From assembly GCA_002389665.1 (NCBI GenBank), contig DGNO01000003.1, positions 372,001-436,000 of the forward strand: 64,000 nucleotides of DNA, read 5' to 3'. The notes beneath the pieces were generated by a model. The model saw nothing but the letters and a program-made list of their open reading frames with translations, was not told the origin of the DNA and did not search any database. Of the stretch, positions 53,846-61,745 are shown piece after piece. The DNA comes from Rhodobiaceae bacterium UBA4490. GTDB lineage: Bacteria > Pseudomonadota > Alphaproteobacteria > Parvibaculales > Parvibaculaceae. Position numbers and translations under genes: made by a program. The number at the start of each line of letters is the position of its first letter. Positions within the stretch are counted from its first letter, which is position 1.

Positions 53846-55901
53846 ACCGCGATTCATTGTCAGTTGGTGCTGCATAGCCATTATTCGTCTCCACCGCGCC
53901 GCGCAAAGCAAGGGACAGACGAGGCCGCGTCTCGCTCGCCTCTTCCAGGATCCATTCCAGCTCGCCGGACAGAACGTTTCTGTCAGGTGTGTCGCCGCCG
54001 CCGGTCAGAAGGTTCAAATTATAGTTCAGCGCGCCGTTAAGCGTACCGGGAATAATTTCCGCATCGATATTGGCCAGCCAGTTCACCTGGCGGCTGGTGC
54101 GGGCAATCTGCCGTTCTTCATAGATGCCGAATTGCAGCCCGCTCGTCAGGTTCAAGCGGTCACTCACCGCCCAGGAAGCGGAAATATCGGTCAGATCGTT
54201 GCGCGTGTCGGAAAGCGCATCGGTGCGGTCTTCATAGACGCTGCGGGTCTGGGTCAGCCCCCAGCTCCAAGGCCCGTAGTAAGAACCGATCCCGCCATAG
54301 ACCGTCCAAGTGTCGTTATCCGTGTCGGGGCCTTGATAGCCGATCGGGGTCTTGTCGCGGTCGATGCGCCCGCCCGAGGCGCCGAATGTCAGATAAGGCT
54401 GGCCGAGCCAGGCAAGCTCCTCCGCGTTCTCTTGCTCGATCTGCGGATAATAGGTGCCGCTTAAAGAGAGAAAACGCAGCCGCTCGGTCGGCAGGCCCGC
54501 CAGCCCATCCACATTGTTGGTTTCATCGCGGGCGGAAAAGTTGAGCGACATCCCGCCCGATTGAAGCTGGGCAAAAGCGCTCGCCCCTTCCTTGTCCGCT
54601 GCTACGCCCGGATTACCGAGGCTTCCGAAAAACGTGTCGATCTCATACCAGTCCGCACCGATGATGAGCGAAACCGGATCATCGCCCCAGGTGGTATCGC
54701 GCAGCACGTCGTAAGAGGCGCTAAGAAGCGTTGCCGAAGCGCTTTCTTCGGCAAGGGCGCCCGGGCCATCTTCATCGAGATTGGAGCGGGCATGTTCGCC
54801 CGCCAGCATCAAGCGCCCATCCAGCCAGCGGGTTTCAAGACGGCCCGACCAGCCATCCCCTTCACCGGCTGTACTCAAAGCCTCTTCCCCTTCGCCGAAC
54901 GGGGTGACGGAAAAATCCTGCGCCTCCTCGCCCGTATAATAGATGCCGGAAAGCTTCACCGTGCCGGGGCCGAAATCGAGCGCGCCAGTGCCGAGCGTAA
55001 AGCCGCGCAAATAGCCCGAGCGCGACTGCTGGCCCAAGGGATCGCTCCCGCCGACCAGCGCTTCATCTGCCACGGAAAAAGCGGAGGCTTCAAGCCCGCC
55101 ATCAAACCCCGAGACCCAGGCCGAAACACCGCGGCGGAAATAATTCGACATGATGAGCGAGCCCGTGGCGGGGCCATGATGACCGAGGCGCAGACCCGCC
55201 TTCAGACCGCCCGCCTCGTCCTCATCGCCGACGACGATATCGGCAAGATACTCGCCCGCATCGAGCACATTGCCTGTCAGCGAGAGCGCTCTTTCCGATT
55301 CCAGAAAGGCATTGCCCGAAAAGCTGACCGAAACCCGGCCCTGCTGCGCTTCAAGCGCCAGTTGCGCAGCGCCCGAGAGCGCATTCGGATCGGAAGAGCG
55401 AGTGAGATTGTTGCTGGCAAGGCGGCGGCGCGCTTCCAGGTCCAGTTGCCCGACAAGGGTGAGATCGAGGGGAGAGCCCTCACTCTCGCCCGATCCGCCG
55501 ACATCCACATCCCACTCCCCCAGAAGCAGCGGCGGCTCATCCGCGCGCAGCTCATAGAGCCGTAATTTATGGGTGCCGGAAAGAAGCGGTGAGACGGGCG
55601 CGTAAACAAGACCACTGCCGGAGATCGAGAGAAGGTCGGAAACATCTACCCGGTCGATCTCCAGCGCGAAGCGGCCTTTGAAATTGGAAATAATTTCGGC
55701 GGAGAGCGCAAAGCGCAGCGGCTCGTCCGGCGCATAGGCCGCGCCTGTTTGCGGCGGGGCAAGCTCTGCTCCGCCCGCCATGGCCGCACCCGAAAAGAAG
55801 AGAAGGGACGCGCCCATCAGCGCCGCTTTTGCCCGGTTTTTCCGGGATTTCAGCCCTTTTCGTCCCTTGCGATCAGTTACCTCACTCACAAGTCCGCTCA
55901 C
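53796..55901 (-). CDS. Large outer-membrane beta-barrel-like protein with N-terminal Ig-like domain
   Basis: The 701-residue protein has a basic start and a signal peptide (MGASLLFFSGAAMAGGAELA). An Ig-like segment (about residues 60-130: FALEIDRVDVSDLLSISGSG, LLSGTHKLRLYELRADE) follows. From about 140 on, it has many alternating short beta strands with aromatic ends (for example LTFGASGGRIDRDKTPIG, GPWSWGLTQTRSVYEDR, LNLTSGLQFGIYEERQI). The last strand is ETYAVFRIQAPVRYR, lacking a terminal Phe. This suggests a barrel of unknown family, probably in the outer membrane. The start is GTG (55901 or 55889). It is the first gene of the sigma/subtilase cluster. Confidence 0.8.
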   Translation of the reverse strand: MSGLVSEVTDRKGRKGLKSRKNRAKAALMGASLLFFSGAAMAGGAELAPPQTGAAYAPDEPLRFALSAEIISNFKGRFALEIDRVDVSDLLSISGSGLVYAPVSPLLSGTHKLRLYELRADEPPLLLGEWDVDVGGSGESEGSPLDLTLVGQLDLEARRRLASNNLTRSSDPNALSGAAQLALEAQQGRVSVSFSGNAFLESERALSLTGNVLDAGEYLADIVVGDEDEAGGLKAGLRLGHHGPATGSLIMSNYFRRGVSAWVSGFDGGLEASAFSVADEALVGGSDPLGQQSRSGYLRGFTLGTGALDFGPGTVKLSGIYYTGEEAQDFSVTPFGEGEEALSTAGEGDGWSGRLETRWLDGRLMLAGEHARSNLDEDGPGALAEESASATLLSASYDVLRDTTWGDDPVSLIIGADWYEIDTFFGSLGNPGVAADKEGASAFAQLQSGGMSLNFSARDETNNVDGLAGLPTERLRFLSLSGTYYPQIEQENAEELAWLGQPYLTFGASGGRIDRDKTPIGYQGPDTDNDTWTVYGGIGSYYGPWSWGLTQTRSVYEDRTDALSDTRNDLTDISASWAVSDRLNLTSGLQFGIYEERQIARTSRQVNWLANIDAEIIPGTLNGALNYNLNLLTGGGDTPDRNVLSGELEWILEEASETRPRLSLALRGAVETNNGYAAPTDNESRYETYAVFRIQAPVRYR

Positions 55902-56096
55902 CCCCTGCTACGCGCTCGGTTCGTTTGTCGTTCACAAGGGCCGAAAGGTGAATGGAGCAAAACTACTCTATCGGCGGGCGGGACCGGAGGGAGTATCCCT
56001 AAGCGAAGAAAATTTTGAACCCTTGGGTCCGGCGGCGCGACTTAGCCCCTGAACACGGATCAACGCCCGCCTCCGGGCGCATTAGGGAGACAGAGA
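55902..56096. promoter_or_regulatory. Divergent 195 bp region rich in inverted repeats (candidate leader/control region)
   Basis: GGACC (55981-55985) and GGTCC (56026-56030) bracket GGGA-GTA-TCCC (55989-55999), AAAATTTT (56009-56016 region) and CCCTTGGG. CGCCCG-CCTC-CGGGCG (56064-56079) lies before the ribosome-binding site of the plus-strand gene. It may fold in RNA or bind regulators. No known riboswitch was recognised. Confidence 0.45.
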
Positions 56097-57566
56097 ATGT
56101 CTAAGTTCACGCATGCAGTACTCGCTGCTTCCATCGCCCTCACCGCCGGCGTCTCGCCGGCTGCGGCGGGCAACATGATCGTGCAGGACGGGGTCCAATC
56201 GGCAGACCTGACGCCTGCCCAATCGGTTTACACGGTCGAGCTCAAAGAAATGTCGGGCGGCAGCAACCTCAATGCCGCAAATGTTCAGGTTCTGACCGAC
56301 AAAGTCACCTTCCGCGCCAGCGGCATGCTGGTATGTGAAAAGATTACGGGCATTCGCCCGAACGCCCCCTTGGGCGCGGATATCGGCTTTGGCGCCTTCA
56401 ATCCGACTTTCGGCGATGCCGGCGTGGTTCATAAGGCGAAGTTCGATATCGGGACAAAATATTACTACAACTCGCAAAACAAGTGGGTCACCAGCCCGGG
56501 CGCCGTACAGAACTGGGAAGTGCCGCTGAACAGTCTGAAGAACGCGGGAAAGCCCGACTATGAATTCGATGCGCTCAAAATCTTCAATGCCGAGATGCAG
56601 AAGTTCATCGACAATGGGGGCACGAAGCTGGATTTCCTCAAGCAGGACCGCGTGATCGAAGTCGAGCGTTTCCTCAGCGTTTACACGGGCTGCAGAAAGC
56701 TGAACGGGAAGCTTGAGGTAACGAAGCTCGGCTACGGTACCGATGTCGAGCCCATCACCATGAAGATCAAATACAAAGGCAACCCGAACCTTCTCAAACC
56801 TGCCATCGTTGCCGTCACTCCGGGCGGGAACAATCAGGTCAATGCCGGCTACCAGCCGCTGAAGATCACCTATGCGGCGATCACGCCTTACGCTCCCTCT
56901 TACGTCGGTAAATGCCCGGCCAACCTCAAGTTCCGGGTGCAGATCAAAGGTCAGGGCAAGGGGCACGTCAAATTCCGCGTGCATGGCAAGTCGGATGAAA
57001 GCTGGCTGACCGAAAACCTGACGCAGATCTATGAATCGGGCCCGCGCATCTTCAATGCGCCCGAAGGCGGCACGGATACGAATTTCTTCTATGAAGTTCC
57101 CTTCTCCGGCCAGGACGTGCTCAACAAAACCATCAACCACCAATTCCGCCTCGCCATCACGTGGAAGGATGAGAAGGCAAATACCTACGAAACCCACTAC
57201 CAGACCTTCGCCACCAAGGACTGGAAGCGCCGCTGCACGCCGCAGGTCAGTGTCGGCATCGGCGGTCAGCCGGGCGGCGTGAGCTTCGACAATGGTCAGG
57301 GCGGTCAGGGCGGCCAAGGCGGCAACAATGCCGGCGGCTTGACCATTCAGACACAGCCCGTGACGCCCAGCCTGAAAAAGGTTGCCCCGTCCGCCGCACA
57401 GCGCGGCGAGGAAAAACCGGCCCGCGCGGCACCCGCCCGGATGGAAACCGCCCCTGCGGAACGCGCGCCCGCCCGCGCAGCCCCCGCGCGGCAGACGGAG
57501 CCTGCCCCCATGCTCCAGCTCGCGCCGCGCACTGCCGAGCCTGCCCCGGCCCGGAGCACCCGTTAA
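56097..57566 (+). CDS. Exported protein of unknown family with Ala/Pro-rich tail
   Basis: The 489-residue protein begins MSKFTHAVLAASIALTAGVS, with a signal peptide ending near SPAAA-GNM. Residues about 30-380 look beta-rich and include YTGCRKLNGKLEVTKLGYGT and PYAPSYVGKCPANLKFRVQI. There are few Cys, possibly paired. A Gly/Gln stretch (GQGGQGGQGGNNAGG) leads into an Ala/Pro/Arg/Glu tail (RAAPARMETAPAERAPARAA). No domain is recognised. GGGAGA lies upstream of the ATG. It is divergent from the barrel gene and may be part of the same surface system. Confidence 0.85.
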   Translation: MSKFTHAVLAASIALTAGVSPAAAGNMIVQDGVQSADLTPAQSVYTVELKEMSGGSNLNAANVQVLTDKVTFRASGMLVCEKITGIRPNAPLGADIGFGAFNPTFGDAGVVHKAKFDIGTKYYYNSQNKWVTSPGAVQNWEVPLNSLKNAGKPDYEFDALKIFNAEMQKFIDNGGTKLDFLKQDRVIEVERFLSVYTGCRKLNGKLEVTKLGYGTDVEPITMKIKYKGNPNLLKPAIVAVTPGGNNQVNAGYQPLKITYAAITPYAPSYVGKCPANLKFRVQIKGQGKGHVKFRVHGKSDESWLTENLTQIYESGPRIFNAPEGGTDTNFFYEVPFSGQDVLNKTINHQFRLAITWKDEKANTYETHYQTFATKDWKRRCTPQVSVGIGGQPGGVSFDNGQGGQGGQGGNNAGGLTIQTQPVTPSLKKVAPSAAQRGEEKPARAAPARMETAPAERAPARAAPARQTEPAPMLQLAPRTAEPAPARSTR

Positions 57567-57599
57567 CCGGCACTCCGCCCAAAAGGCAGGCAGGCCCAG

Positions 57600-57633
57600 G
57601 TTCCCGGTTCTTCATCCCCGAAGAACCGGGAAC
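57600..57633 (+). terminator. Perfect 14 bp hairpin after the unknown exported protein
   Basis: GTTCCCGGTTCTTC (57600-57613) pairs fully with GAAGAACCGGGAAC (57620-57633) around ATCCCC. Only a short CTTTTC follows, so it may also protect the mRNA 3' end. Confidence 0.65.
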
Positions 57634-57723
57634 GGCGTGGCTTTTCATCCCTTTTCCCGCTAAACTTTCACGCACGAGCGAGCAATGCGCATGTCTGTTT
57701 GTTGCCTGAGGCGCGAGGGCTTG

Positions 57724-58473
57724 ATGTTTCAAGACACCGGTACTTTTGCCCTGCTTGAAAAGCTGCATTCCCAAAGCGGGTTCCAAGCGCTCTGGCAAAC
57801 CTTCCGCGACCATATGGAAGCTCATTTCGGCTTCGGCACCGGCTATTACGGTGTGCTGGTTCTGCCGAACCACGAGGAAAACCGGTTTCTGCCGCAGATG
57901 CATAATTATTGCGACTTTCCAGACGATTACCTGACCTATGTGCAGCATGAAAAACCGCTCTGGGAAGCGGACCCTATCCTACCCCACTGCCTGACGACGG
58001 GAGACCCCGTTTCCTGGCGCGACTTGCAGCCCAAGACGCTGGAGCATGAATATGGCCGCGCGCTTCTGGCGGTCAATCACGACCTCGGCCTTCACAACGG
58101 CTTTGCCGTGCCGGTGGAAGGGCGCAACAAAAAATCCATGATCGGGCTTCACGCGCCGGATACAGACGACCGGGAGTTCGACTTGCTACTCGCCTCGCAT
58201 AGGCGGGAAGTGACAGAATGCTTCAAACTCATCCATCATGCCATCGAGGCGGATGAAGAACGCTATGCCCCGCTTGTGGGCCTGACGCCGCGCGAGGAAG
58301 AATGCCTTTTATGGTCGGCAGCGGGTCTTTCCTCCAAGCGCATCGCCTTCAAACTCAGCCTCTCGCACCGCACCGTCGAGAACTGCTTGTTCCGGGCGCA
58401 GCGCAAGCTGAAAGCCGCCAATAAAAGCCATGCCGTTTATAAAGCCGTGGTGCTCGGTCTCATCCAGCCTTAA
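57724..58473 (+). CDS. LuxR-family regulator with autoinducer-binding domain (LuxR solo)
   Basis: The 249-residue protein has an autoinducer-binding-like domain (residues about 10-165) and a C-terminal LuxR HTH (LTPREEECLLWSAAGLSSKR, LSHRTVENCLFRAQRKL). In the pocket, ADP (Asp-Pro) and SWRDL (Trp) are kept and a Gly occurs in HNGFAVPVEG. However, the first conserved Trp is Tyr (FPDDYLTYVQ) and the following Tyr position is Val. No luxI gene is in the window, so it is a solo that may bind a different signal. I chose the ATG at 57724 after GAGGG; an ATG 39 bases upstream is possible. Confidence 0.88.
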   Translation: MFQDTGTFALLEKLHSQSGFQALWQTFRDHMEAHFGFGTGYYGVLVLPNHEENRFLPQMHNYCDFPDDYLTYVQHEKPLWEADPILPHCLTTGDPVSWRDLQPKTLEHEYGRALLAVNHDLGLHNGFAVPVEGRNKKSMIGLHAPDTDDREFDLLLASHRREVTECFKLIHHAIEADEERYAPLVGLTPREEECLLWSAAGLSSKRIAFKLSLSHRTVENCLFRAQRKLKAANKSHAVYKAVVLGLIQP

Positions 58474-58605
58474 GGCGGAAATTGCCTTAGAAACTGCGTG
58501 CTGAGCCTCTCACTTGAATGTGATGAAGAGACCTAACGGTTTTTAATCACCCGCCCTTTAAACCGGAAACAGGAATTCGGCATTGAGGGGCGAGTGAGGG
58601 GGCGC

Positions 58606-59064
58606 ATGTCAACCGGCGGTGTATTTATGGAAGCGGCAAAAAAGGCGGGTTTCGGCTTCCTGGTCTTTACCGCCGTGGCGCTTGTCCATTCCGTCTTTCT
58701 GAAACCCGACCTTTGGCTTCTGGGATTTTTCGGCGCTGCCATCACCCTTGTCATCGCGGAACCGGAAAGCCGGTTCACAGAGCCGCGCGCGCTCCTTGGC
58801 GGCGTACTCGTTTCTTTTTGCTGCGGGCTAGCCGCCGCGCATTTCATGCCCGGCCAGCCTGCCGCCATCGTTGTTGCCTGTTCCAGCGCCATTTTGTTGA
58901 TGACGCTGCTGCGCGTACAAAACCCGCCGGCGGGCGCGGCGGCGGCCATCGCCGCCAGCGGCACCTATGACTGGACAGCGCTTATCGCGCCAACGGCAAC
59001 GGGCATGCTCATGATCGTTCTGGCACATCAGGCCTGGAAACATTTCAATCAGACGAGGCTATGA
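58606..59064 (+). CDS. HPP-like small membrane protein
   Basis: The 152-residue protein has about four hydrophobic segments, including GFGFLVFTAVALVHSVF, ALLGGVLVSFCCGLAAAHF and IVVACSSAILLMTLL. NPPAGAAAAIAASGTYDW resembles the HPPAGA motif of the HPP family, and EPESRFTEPRALLGG the preceding loop. In some bacteria HPP proteins work in nitrite transport, but the assignment is tentative here. GAGGGGGCGC precedes the ATG at 58606, which I chose over the GTG at 58594. The GAF/MCP gene follows 1 base later, so they are cotranscribed. Confidence 0.75.
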   Translation: MSTGGVFMEAAKKAGFGFLVFTAVALVHSVFLKPDLWLLGFFGAAITLVIAEPESRFTEPRALLGGVLVSFCCGLAAAHFMPGQPAAIVVACSSAILLMTLLRVQNPPAGAAAAIAASGTYDWTALIAPTATGMLMIVLAHQAWKHFNQTRL

Positions 59065-59065
59065 C

Positions 59066-60508
59066 ATGTGGGCACGAGGCAATGCAGAAGCTGCCGGCAT
59101 CTCCGCGCGCCGCGCGCCGGCGAAGGAAAGCGGGGAAAACATCACCTCGCTTTTTGCGCTGCTTAACACCGTCTCTCATATCGCCCAAAGCGCCGAAGAC
59201 ATCGATGAGGCCATTTCCCTCACGCTGAAAGAAGTGTGCCTTTATACCGGCTGGCCCATCGGCCATGCCTATCACGTCACCACTCTTGGCGGCGAGGCGG
59301 AAGCCCGTTCCTCACAGCTCTGGTCGCTCGACCGCAGCATCGACAAAACCCGCATCGCCGAGTTCGTGTCGATTTCCGAGGGGACGGTGTTTCAGCCCGG
59401 CAAGGGACTGATCGGAAAGGTGATGGCGACGAAAGAAGCCGTCACCATCGAAGACGTCACGGTTCTTGACAGTTTCATGCGCGCCGCGCCTGCGCGCCAG
59501 AACGGCGTGAAAGGATGTTTCGCTTTTCCCGTTCTTTTCCAGAACCGCCCGCGCATCGTTCTGGAATTTTTCAGCCGCGATCCTGCAACGCTGGACAGCA
59601 CCACGCTCGAGATCATGCGGTTTGTCGGCAATCAGCTAAGCACGATCCTGACCCGGATGGCGCATCAGGACCGGCTGGGGGAGATTGCCCGCTCCTTCGA
59701 GGGAAGCGTGAAAGGCGCCGTCGAAAAGACGGAGCATTATATCAAGGCGCTTGAGGAAAACGCCCGTATGCTCTGCAACAGCCTCGGCATATCGCGGGAA
59801 AATGCTGGTGAGGCAGCTGCAGGCTCGGAGGAAACCGCGCAAAGCGTGCAGACCGTGGCAAGCGCCATCGAGGAAATGTCCGCCAGCATCAACGAGATTG
59901 CCGGTCAGGTGCAGCGCAGCACCTCGCTGATCCTGCACTGTGCGGACAAGGTGCTCGAAGCCTCGAACAGGGCGCAGACCTTGAACAGCGCCACGGCAAA
60001 GGTGGAAGGGGCGCTGGAGGAAATCACCGCCATCTCCGGCAAAGTGAAACTTCTTTCCATGAATGCCCGTATCGAGGCGGCACGCGCCGGTGTGCACGGG
60101 CAGGGGTTCAGCGTCGTTGCCAATGAGGTCAAGGAGCTTTCCGGTCAGACGGAAGCCTCGGTCGAGGCGATTTCACTCATCGTGCGGGAGATGAACGGTG
60201 CAACACGGGAGATGCTGGCCGCCATGGGCGAGACGACGCGCTCTATCGAAGAAATCTCGGCGGCCTCTCAAACCATCGATGCGGCACTGGAAGAACAGAC
60301 CTCCACGACGAACGAGATCGCCGCAACCATGCAGCAGACGGCGCTTTCTGTAACGCAGGTGACAGGCAATCTTCACAGCATCAATGAAAGTGTGGAGCGT
60401 TCTGCGGAAGCGGCGGGCGAGATGTCGGGCGAATGCAGCGCGCTTGCCAGCGAGGCGGAAACGCTGTCGGCGAATGTCGAAAAATTCCTCAGCGAGATCG
60501 GCAACTGA
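59066..60508 (+). CDS. Cytoplasmic GAF-domain methyl-accepting chemotaxis-like protein
   Basis: The 480-residue protein has no membrane segment. Residues about 30-195 are a GAF-like sensor (GWPIGHAYHVTTLGGEAEAR, GLIGKVMATKEAVTIEDVTV, FPVLFQNRPRIVLEFFSRD). From about 225 on is an MCP signalling domain, with the hairpin tip KVKLLSMNARIEAARAGVHG and FSVVANEVKELS. It would report a small ligand or redox signal to a CheA kinase from the cytoplasm. It starts 1 base after the HPP-like gene and converges on the NsrR-type gene with 12 bases between. No cheA or cheW is adjacent. Confidence 0.9.
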   Translation: MWARGNAEAAGISARRAPAKESGENITSLFALLNTVSHIAQSAEDIDEAISLTLKEVCLYTGWPIGHAYHVTTLGGEAEARSSQLWSLDRSIDKTRIAEFVSISEGTVFQPGKGLIGKVMATKEAVTIEDVTVLDSFMRAAPARQNGVKGCFAFPVLFQNRPRIVLEFFSRDPATLDSTTLEIMRFVGNQLSTILTRMAHQDRLGEIARSFEGSVKGAVEKTEHYIKALEENARMLCNSLGISRENAGEAAAGSEETAQSVQTVASAIEEMSASINEIAGQVQRSTSLILHCADKVLEASNRAQTLNSATAKVEGALEEITAISGKVKLLSMNARIEAARAGVHGQGFSVVANEVKELSGQTEASVEAISLIVREMNGATREMLAAMGETTRSIEEISAASQTIDAALEEQTSTTNEIAATMQQTALSVTQVTGNLHSINESVERSAEAAGEMSGECSALASEAETLSANVEKFLSEIGN

Positions 60509-60520
60509 GAAGATGCCACT

Positions 60521-60961
60521 TCAGGCGGGGATAAGCCGCCGGATACGCCCGAAACTTCCAGGCTTCTTGACGAGGTCGGCCAGTGTGTACTCATCGAGCA
60601 CCGCCAGGAATGCGCCCAAAGCCTCCTCGAGCGGGCCTTTAAGACCGCAGGCAGGCGCAATACGGCAGGTGTTCTTGGCCGGATCGAAACATTCCACCAG
60701 CGCGAAATTGTCCTCGCAGGCCCGCACCACTGCGCCAAGGGAAATTTCCTCCGGCGCCCGCGCCAGCCGCAAGCCGCCGCCCCGCCCGCGCAGGCTTTCC
60801 ACGAAACCGTTCTGCGCCAGGGTCTGCGCCACCTTCATCATGTGGTTGCGTGAAATCTCATAGCGGCGGGACACTTCCTCGATCGTGTGAAGCGCCTCCG
60901 GCTCCACGGCAAGCAGCATGAGAAGACGCAGCGCATAATCGGTGTGGCGGGTGAGGTGCAT
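60521..60961 (-). CDS. nsrR: Rrf2-family regulator, NsrR type
   Basis: The 146-residue protein begins MHLTRHTDYALRLLMLLAVE, with the Rrf2 winged helix (VSRRYEISRNHMMKVAQTLA, GFVESLRGRGGGLRLARAPE). Three cysteines at 91, 99 and 105 in VECFDPAKNTCRIAPACGL match the NsrR cluster spacing. NsrR senses nitric oxide through a 4Fe-4S (or 2Fe-2S) cluster and represses NO-defence genes. A partly symmetric AAAGATGTATC-like site lies just upstream, suggesting autorepression. DUF4396 lies upstream on the same strand, 118 bases away. The Cys pattern makes NsrR more likely than IscR. Confidence 0.9.
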   Translation of the reverse strand: MHLTRHTDYALRLLMLLAVEPEALHTIEEVSRRYEISRNHMMKVAQTLAQNGFVESLRGRGGGLRLARAPEEISLGAVVRACEDNFALVECFDPAKNTCRIAPACGLKGPLEEALGAFLAVLDEYTLADLVKKPGSFGRIRRLIPA

Positions 60962-60972
60962 GGCTTTGGCCC

Positions 60973-60995
60973 AAAGATGTATCTGATATCTTTAT
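60973..60995. promoter_or_regulatory. Candidate NsrR operator
   Basis: AAAGATGTATC (60973-60983), T, GATATCTTTAT (60985-60995). The half-sites match 7 of 11 and the left one resembles the NsrR half-site AAGATGYATTT. Confidence 0.45.
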
Positions 60996-61079
60996 ATAGA
61001 GCCGCCACACAGGAGAGCCAATGGCGCAAATTGGCGCGCCCTCTGAGGCCCCGAAAAGGAAACCTGGAAAAGGCGGTTT

Positions 61080-61745
61080 CTAGCCGTGATCATGCTCCGT
61101 ATTGCGCGGGTCCATCATGCCTTCTTTCACCCCGTAATGAATGAGCAGCACATTGACCGGATAAGCGGCGAGCAGCCCGAGCGTCAAAGACGTAATGAGC
61201 GAGGACCAGAAAAGCGGCTCCGCCATGGTGGCCGAGCCGGCCAAATAGAGATCGGCGCCGATGGCCACGATTTCCATCACCGCAATGCTCGGCGTTTCGG
61301 CAAGAAAAGCGTCCCAAAGCGCGGTCTTGAAGGAGACGCCCTCCTGCATAAGGGGCCCGACCGTTAACGCATAGCCAGCCATGTAGGCCAGGCCGAAAGT
61401 AATCCCCGCAACCCAGTAATTGGACAGTGCGAGCACGCCCGCCGCAATCGTAATACCGGCTATCTCGCCCATGCCGCAGCCTGAATAACAATGGGCGACG
61501 GAGCGGAAAGATCGGCGCCACAGCGTGTCACGGGCAATTTCCTTACGTCCCGTTAGATAATAAACCGCAAGACCGAGCGGCCCGGAATAAGCAACTGTCA
61601 GCGCCCAAACCACTTTCATCAGCGGCATGAGATGGGCATTGCGCGTGCGCAAATCATAAATCACCCAGATCAGGCAGGGCAGCATGAGCGCCGCCCAGGC
61701 AATCAGCGTAAAAGGGTCGGAAAGAAAATTTGCAATGCGTTCCAT
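61080..61745 (-). CDS. DUF4396 membrane protein
   Basis: The 221-residue protein has about six hydrophobic segments, such as FTLIAWAALMLPCLIWVIYD and GPLGLAVYYLTGRKE. SVAHCYSGCGMGEIAGITIA contains an HC-x2-GC-x-G cluster that could bind a metal and is conserved in the family. VSFKTALWDAFLAETPSIAV and YPVNVLLIHYGVKEGMMDP are also typical. The function of DUF4396 is unknown. It lies upstream of NsrR on the same strand, so it may be NO- or metal-related (inference). I chose the ATG at 61745; a GTG at 61793 would add 16 residues. Confidence 0.85.
   Translation of the reverse strand: MERIANFLSDPFTLIAWAALMLPCLIWVIYDLRTRNAHLMPLMKVVWALTVAYSGPLGLAVYYLTGRKEIARDTLWRRSFRSVAHCYSGCGMGEIAGITIAAGVLALSNYWVAGITFGLAYMAGYALTVGPLMQEGVSFKTALWDAFLAETPSIAVMEIVAIGADLYLAGSATMAEPLFWSSLITSLTLGLLAAYPVNVLLIHYGVKEGMMDPRNTEHDHG

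Noticed and set aside
55902..56096. A c-di-GMP (GEMM) or cobalamin riboswitch in the divergent leader
   Set aside because: The conserved core bases of these classes are not present. Only generic inverted repeats are seen.
55889..56096. A recognisable ECF promoter (AAC-type -35 and CGT-type -10) for the sigma/subtilase cluster
   Set aside because: I could not find a convincing matched pair on both sides of the divergent gap, so no autoregulated promoter is claimed.
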